The notes under the pieces: generated by a model
What the model was told of the DNA's origin: nothing
Seen by the model: only the letters and a program-made list of their open reading frames with translations
The model's database searches: none
Part shown: positions 50,071-52,487 of the stretch, piece after piece
How positions within the stretch are numbered: the stretch's first letter is position 1
Layout: every line of letters starts with the position of its first letter
Assembly: GCA_014379965.1 (NCBI GenBank)
Contig: JACMKU010000169.1
Span: forward strand, 1 to 52,487
Origin: Chitinophagaceae bacterium
Lineage (GTDB): Bacteria; Bacteroidota; Bacteroidia; Chitinophagales; Chitinophagaceae
Direction of reading: 5' to 3'
Length of the DNA stretch: 52,487 nucleotides
Position numbers and translations under genes: made by a program

Positions 50071-52344
50071 TCAGAGCCTCTTCGCAAATTCTGCTCTTAT
50101 TACGTTCAATGCCCCTCCCGCCCTGAACCATTCTATCTGCTGTTCATTATAAGTATGATTCGCCAGTATTTCGTCGCGTGTGCCATCTGCGTGATTCAAT
50201 ACCACCGTCAGGGGCTGACCCTCGGTGAAGTTGATCAATCCTACAATATCGATCACATCGTCCTCCAGCACCTTTTCATAATCGGGCTTCTCGGCGAAAG
50301 TCAATGCCAGCATTCCTTGTTTCTTCAGATTGGTCTCGTGTATGCGGGCGAAGCTACGAACGAGGATTGCCCTTACACCAAGGTGTCTTGGTTCCATCGC
50401 AGCATGTTCACGCGATGATCCTTCACCATAATTTTCATCACCCACCACAACGCTTCCAATCCCTACCGCCTTGTAGGCCCTGGCAGTAGCTGGTACTGGA
50501 CCATATTCGCCAGTAAGCTGATTCTTTACTTTATCTGTCTCGTTATTGTAAAAATTCAGAGCGCCAATCAGCATATTATTACTGATGTTGTCGAGGTGGC
50601 CACGGAATTTTAGCCAGGGTCCCGCCATGGAGATATGGTCCGTGGTACATTTTCCACGAGCCTTTATCAATAATCGCAGACCACGAAGATCAATACCTTC
50701 CCAGGCTGAGAAAGGCTCTAGTAACTGTAGGCGCTTGGAATCCGAAGCCACAGCTACTTGCACTTTGCTTCCGTCTTTAGCAGGCGCCAGGTATCCAGCA
50801 TCCCCTACATCAAATCCCTTCGGCGGCAATTCAAAACCTATAGGCTCTTTCAATAATACTTCCTCTCCTTTATTATTGGTCAACTTATCCGTGATCGGGT
50901 TAAATGCTATTGTTCCGGCAATCGCCATTGCAGTTACCACTTCTGGACTTGCGACGAACGCATGCGTGCTCGCGAGGCCATCGTTTCGCTTTGCGAAATT
51001 CCTGTTGAATGATGTGATGATCGTATTCTTGCGATTAGGATCGTCGATGTGCCGCGCCCATTGACCAATGCATGGTCCACAGGCATTCGCTAGAACTACC
51101 CCGCCGACTTTCTCGAATGTCTTGATAAATCCATCTCTTTCGATGGTGAACCTCACGAGCTCACTGCCCGGGGTGATAGTGAATTCTGAGTTCGCCTTTA
51201 ATCCTTGGCTGACAGCATCCTCCACAATAGAGGCCGATCGGCTAATATCCTCATATGAAGAGTTTGTACAGGAACCGATCAGCGCTACTTCCAACTTAGC
51301 GGGCCAGTTGTTTTCTTTTACTGCGGCAGCAAGTTTGGAAACAGGTGTAGCCAAATCCGGCGTGAATGGGCCATTTACATAGGGCTCGAGCGTGTCAAGA
51401 TTGAGCTCGAGAACCTGGTCGTAATACTTTATTGGGTCTGCATACACCTCGGGGTCGGGGCGAAGGTGATCGCGAATTCCATCGGCCAAGGCGGCAACTT
51501 CTTCCCTGCCTGTTGCTTTCAGGTATGCGCTCATCTTCTCATCATAAGCAAAAAGTGAACAGGTAGCACCAATCTCCGCTCCCATATTGCAAACCGTTCC
51601 CTTGCCTGTCGCACTCATACTATCGGCACCCGGACCGAAGTACTCAACGATAGCTCCTGTACCACCCTTAACGGTTAATTGGCCGGCAACCCAAAGGATA
51701 ACATCCTTACAAGAAGTCCAACCACTCATCTTACCCGTCAGCTTTATACCGATCAACTTCGGCATTTTCAATTCCCAGGGTAGCCCTGCCATCACATCTA
51801 CAGCGTCGGCTCCGCCTACTCCAATGGCCACCATCCCAAGACCACCGGCATTTGGAGTATGACTGTCAGTTCCTATCATCATGCCGCCGGGAAACGCATA
51901 ATTTTCCAATACTACCTGGTGAATGATCCCAGCACCTGGCTTCCAAAATCCGATGCCATATTTATTTGAAATGCTGGATAAGAAATCATAGACTTCCCTG
52001 TTTGTCTCGATGGCGAGTTCGAGATCTTTTTTCGCGCCGATCTTGGCCTGGATGAGGTGATCGCAATGGACAGTAGAGGGAACTGCGACGGTGGCACGGC
52101 CGCAGGTCATGAATTGCAGCAATGCCATCTGCGCGGTAGCGTCTTGCATGGCAACGCGGTCAGGCCGAAAATCAACGTAGTCCTTACCGCGGTCATAGCA
52201 ACGGTCGGGCAGTTGCGCATAAAGGTGAGTATATAATATTTTTTCAGCAAATGTAAGCGGCTTGCCTGCCAGCGTTCTGGCAATAGCGATCTTGCCGGGC
52301 ATTTCTGAGTATACTTTCTTAATGAGGTCGAGGTCGAATACCAT
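50071..52344 (-). CDS. Aconitate hydratase
   Basis: TCA-cycle enzyme of 757 aa, interconverting citrate and isocitrate. The [4Fe-4S] ligands are Cys359 in [13 protein letters not shown], and Cys422 and Cys425 in [10 protein letters not shown]. Other family signatures are [11 protein letters not shown] (87-97), [13 protein letters not shown] (158-170), and in the swivelling C-terminal domain [17 protein letters not shown]. Length and composition fit the mitochondrial-type aconitase found in Bacteroidota, distinct from the longer IRP-type AcnA. The upstream spacer holds GGGTTATGAG and CCGAAAGAC words. An intrinsic terminator follows the gene. Confidence 0.97.
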   Translation of the reverse strand: MVFDLDLIKKVYSEMPGKIAIARTLAGKPLTFAEKILYTHLYAQLPDRCYDRGKDYVDFRPDRVAMQDATAQMALLQFMTCGRATVAVPSTVHCDHLIQAKIGAKKDLELAIETNREVYDFLSSISNKYGIGFWKPGAGIIHQVVLENYAFPGGMMIGTDSHTPNAGGLGMVAIGVGGADAVDVMAGLPWELKMPKLIGIKLTGKMSGWTSCKDVILWVAGQLTVKGGTGAIVEYFGPGADSMSATGKGTVCNMGAEIGATCSLFAYDEKMSAYLKATGREEVAALADGIRDHLRPDPEVYADPIKYYDQVLELNLDTLEPYVNGPFTPDLATPVSKLAAAVKENNWPAKLEVALIGSCTNSSYEDISRSASIVEDAVSQGLKANSEFTITPGSELVRFTIERDGFIKTFEKVGGVVLANACGPCIGQWARHIDDPNRKNTIITSFNRNFAKRNDGLASTHAFVASPEVVTAMAIAGTIAFNPITDKLTNNKGEEVLLKEPIGFELPPKGFDVGDAGYLAPAKDGSKVQVAVASDSKRLQLLEPFSAWEGIDLRGLRLLIKARGKCTTDHISMAGPWLKFRGHLDNISNNMLIGALNFYNNETDKVKNQLTGEYGPVPATARAYKAVGIGSVVVGDENYGEGSSREHAAMEPRHLGVRAILVRSFARIHETNLKKQGMLALTFAEKPDYEKVLEDDVIDIVGLINFTEGQPLTVVLNHADGTRDEILANHTYNEQQIEWFRAGGALNVIRAEFAKRL

Positions 52345-52347
52345 AGC

Positions 52348-52459
52348 GGGTTATGAGTTACAGGTTAAAAAGTTAGGATGTGGAACTCGAGGCTGCCGCG
52401 AAATTACTTAAATACCTTGAAAAGACCGAAAGTCGGGAAGTCCGGAAGTCCGAAAGACC
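52348..52459. repeat. Iterated words upstream of aconitase (GGGTTATGAG and CCGAAAGAC families)
   Basis: GGGTTATGAGTTACAGGTTA begins at 52348, 4 bp from the aconitase start codon. GACCGAAAGTCGGGAAGTCC-type words fill 52424-52459. These match the families at 1513 and 6846. The complementary arm of the second word, if there is one, would lie beyond the window end. Confidence 0.6.
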
Positions 52460-52487
52460 AATTCTATACTTTAAATATTTTTCAAAG

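Noticed and set aside
1..52487. tRNA, rRNA or riboswitch genes
   Set aside because: No segment read as a cloverleaf with TTCGANNC-type features, conserved rRNA blocks or known aptamer consensus; covariance-model searches (tRNAscan-SE, Infernal) would be decisive and could not be run.

Overview
The window looks like chromosomal DNA from a member of the Bacteroidota, most probably of the Chitinophagaceae type. The evidence is a TonB-dependent receptor, a DUF3943 outer-membrane protein, a secreted protein with a type IX-like C-terminal module, a reg_prop/Y_Y_Y one-piece sensor, many small family-restricted proteins, few Shine-Dalgarno sites, and one good Bacteroidota-type promoter (TTTG-N20-TAnnTTTG). 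I recognise no tRNA, rRNA, CRISPR array, phage or insertion-sequence transposase. This placement is by inspection only.

Layout. 1-10.5 kb is mixed housekeeping: a Tat-exported Gfo/Idh oxidoreductase and sugar-isomerase pair, a secreted modular protein, a DUF3943 protein, small proteins, an XRE regulator, HtpG, a fasciclin-domain protein and a PAP2 phosphatase. 10.6-13.6 kb (minus) is an RsbQ-type alpha/beta hydrolase translationally coupled to a PAS histidine kinase and bracketed by two receivers. 14.3-28.0 kb (plus) is a run of signalling genes: PAS kinase, receiver-PAS-kinase, NarL-type regulator, YfiR-like (DUF4154) periplasmic protein, TonB-dependent receptor, remnant of a second receptor, HAMP kinase, receiver, and a beta-propeller kinase. 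28.0-29.4 kb is an array of 15 core repeats, diverging from a 160-bp element with perfect 19-bp terminal inverted repeats. 29.6-32.0 kb (minus) is a hybrid kinase plus an unknown membrane protein. 32.3-40.6 kb (plus) is a chain of two paralogous kinases flanking a receiver-kinase, then a small outer-membrane protein and two large secreted proteins. 40.7-52.3 kb holds an FKBP isomerase, a receiver with a five-PAS kinase, DNA ligase D, an M23 lipoprotein peptidase, another receiver, a small protein and aconitase.

How it fits together. Ten histidine kinases and six separate response regulators lie within about 39 kb, so the window is dominated by signal transduction. Three arrangements stand out: the RsbQ/PAS-kinase module, the YfiR/TonB receptor/kinase module, and the kinase chain followed by surface proteins. 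Separately, many spacers outside the signalling core carry long imperfect hairpins built from short, locus-specific iterated words. At least seven word families occur, several recurring tens of kb apart, and the words often supply the last codons of neighbouring genes. I do not recognise this as a named element class. Together with the divergent array at 28-29.4 kb it is the best candidate here for something undescribed.
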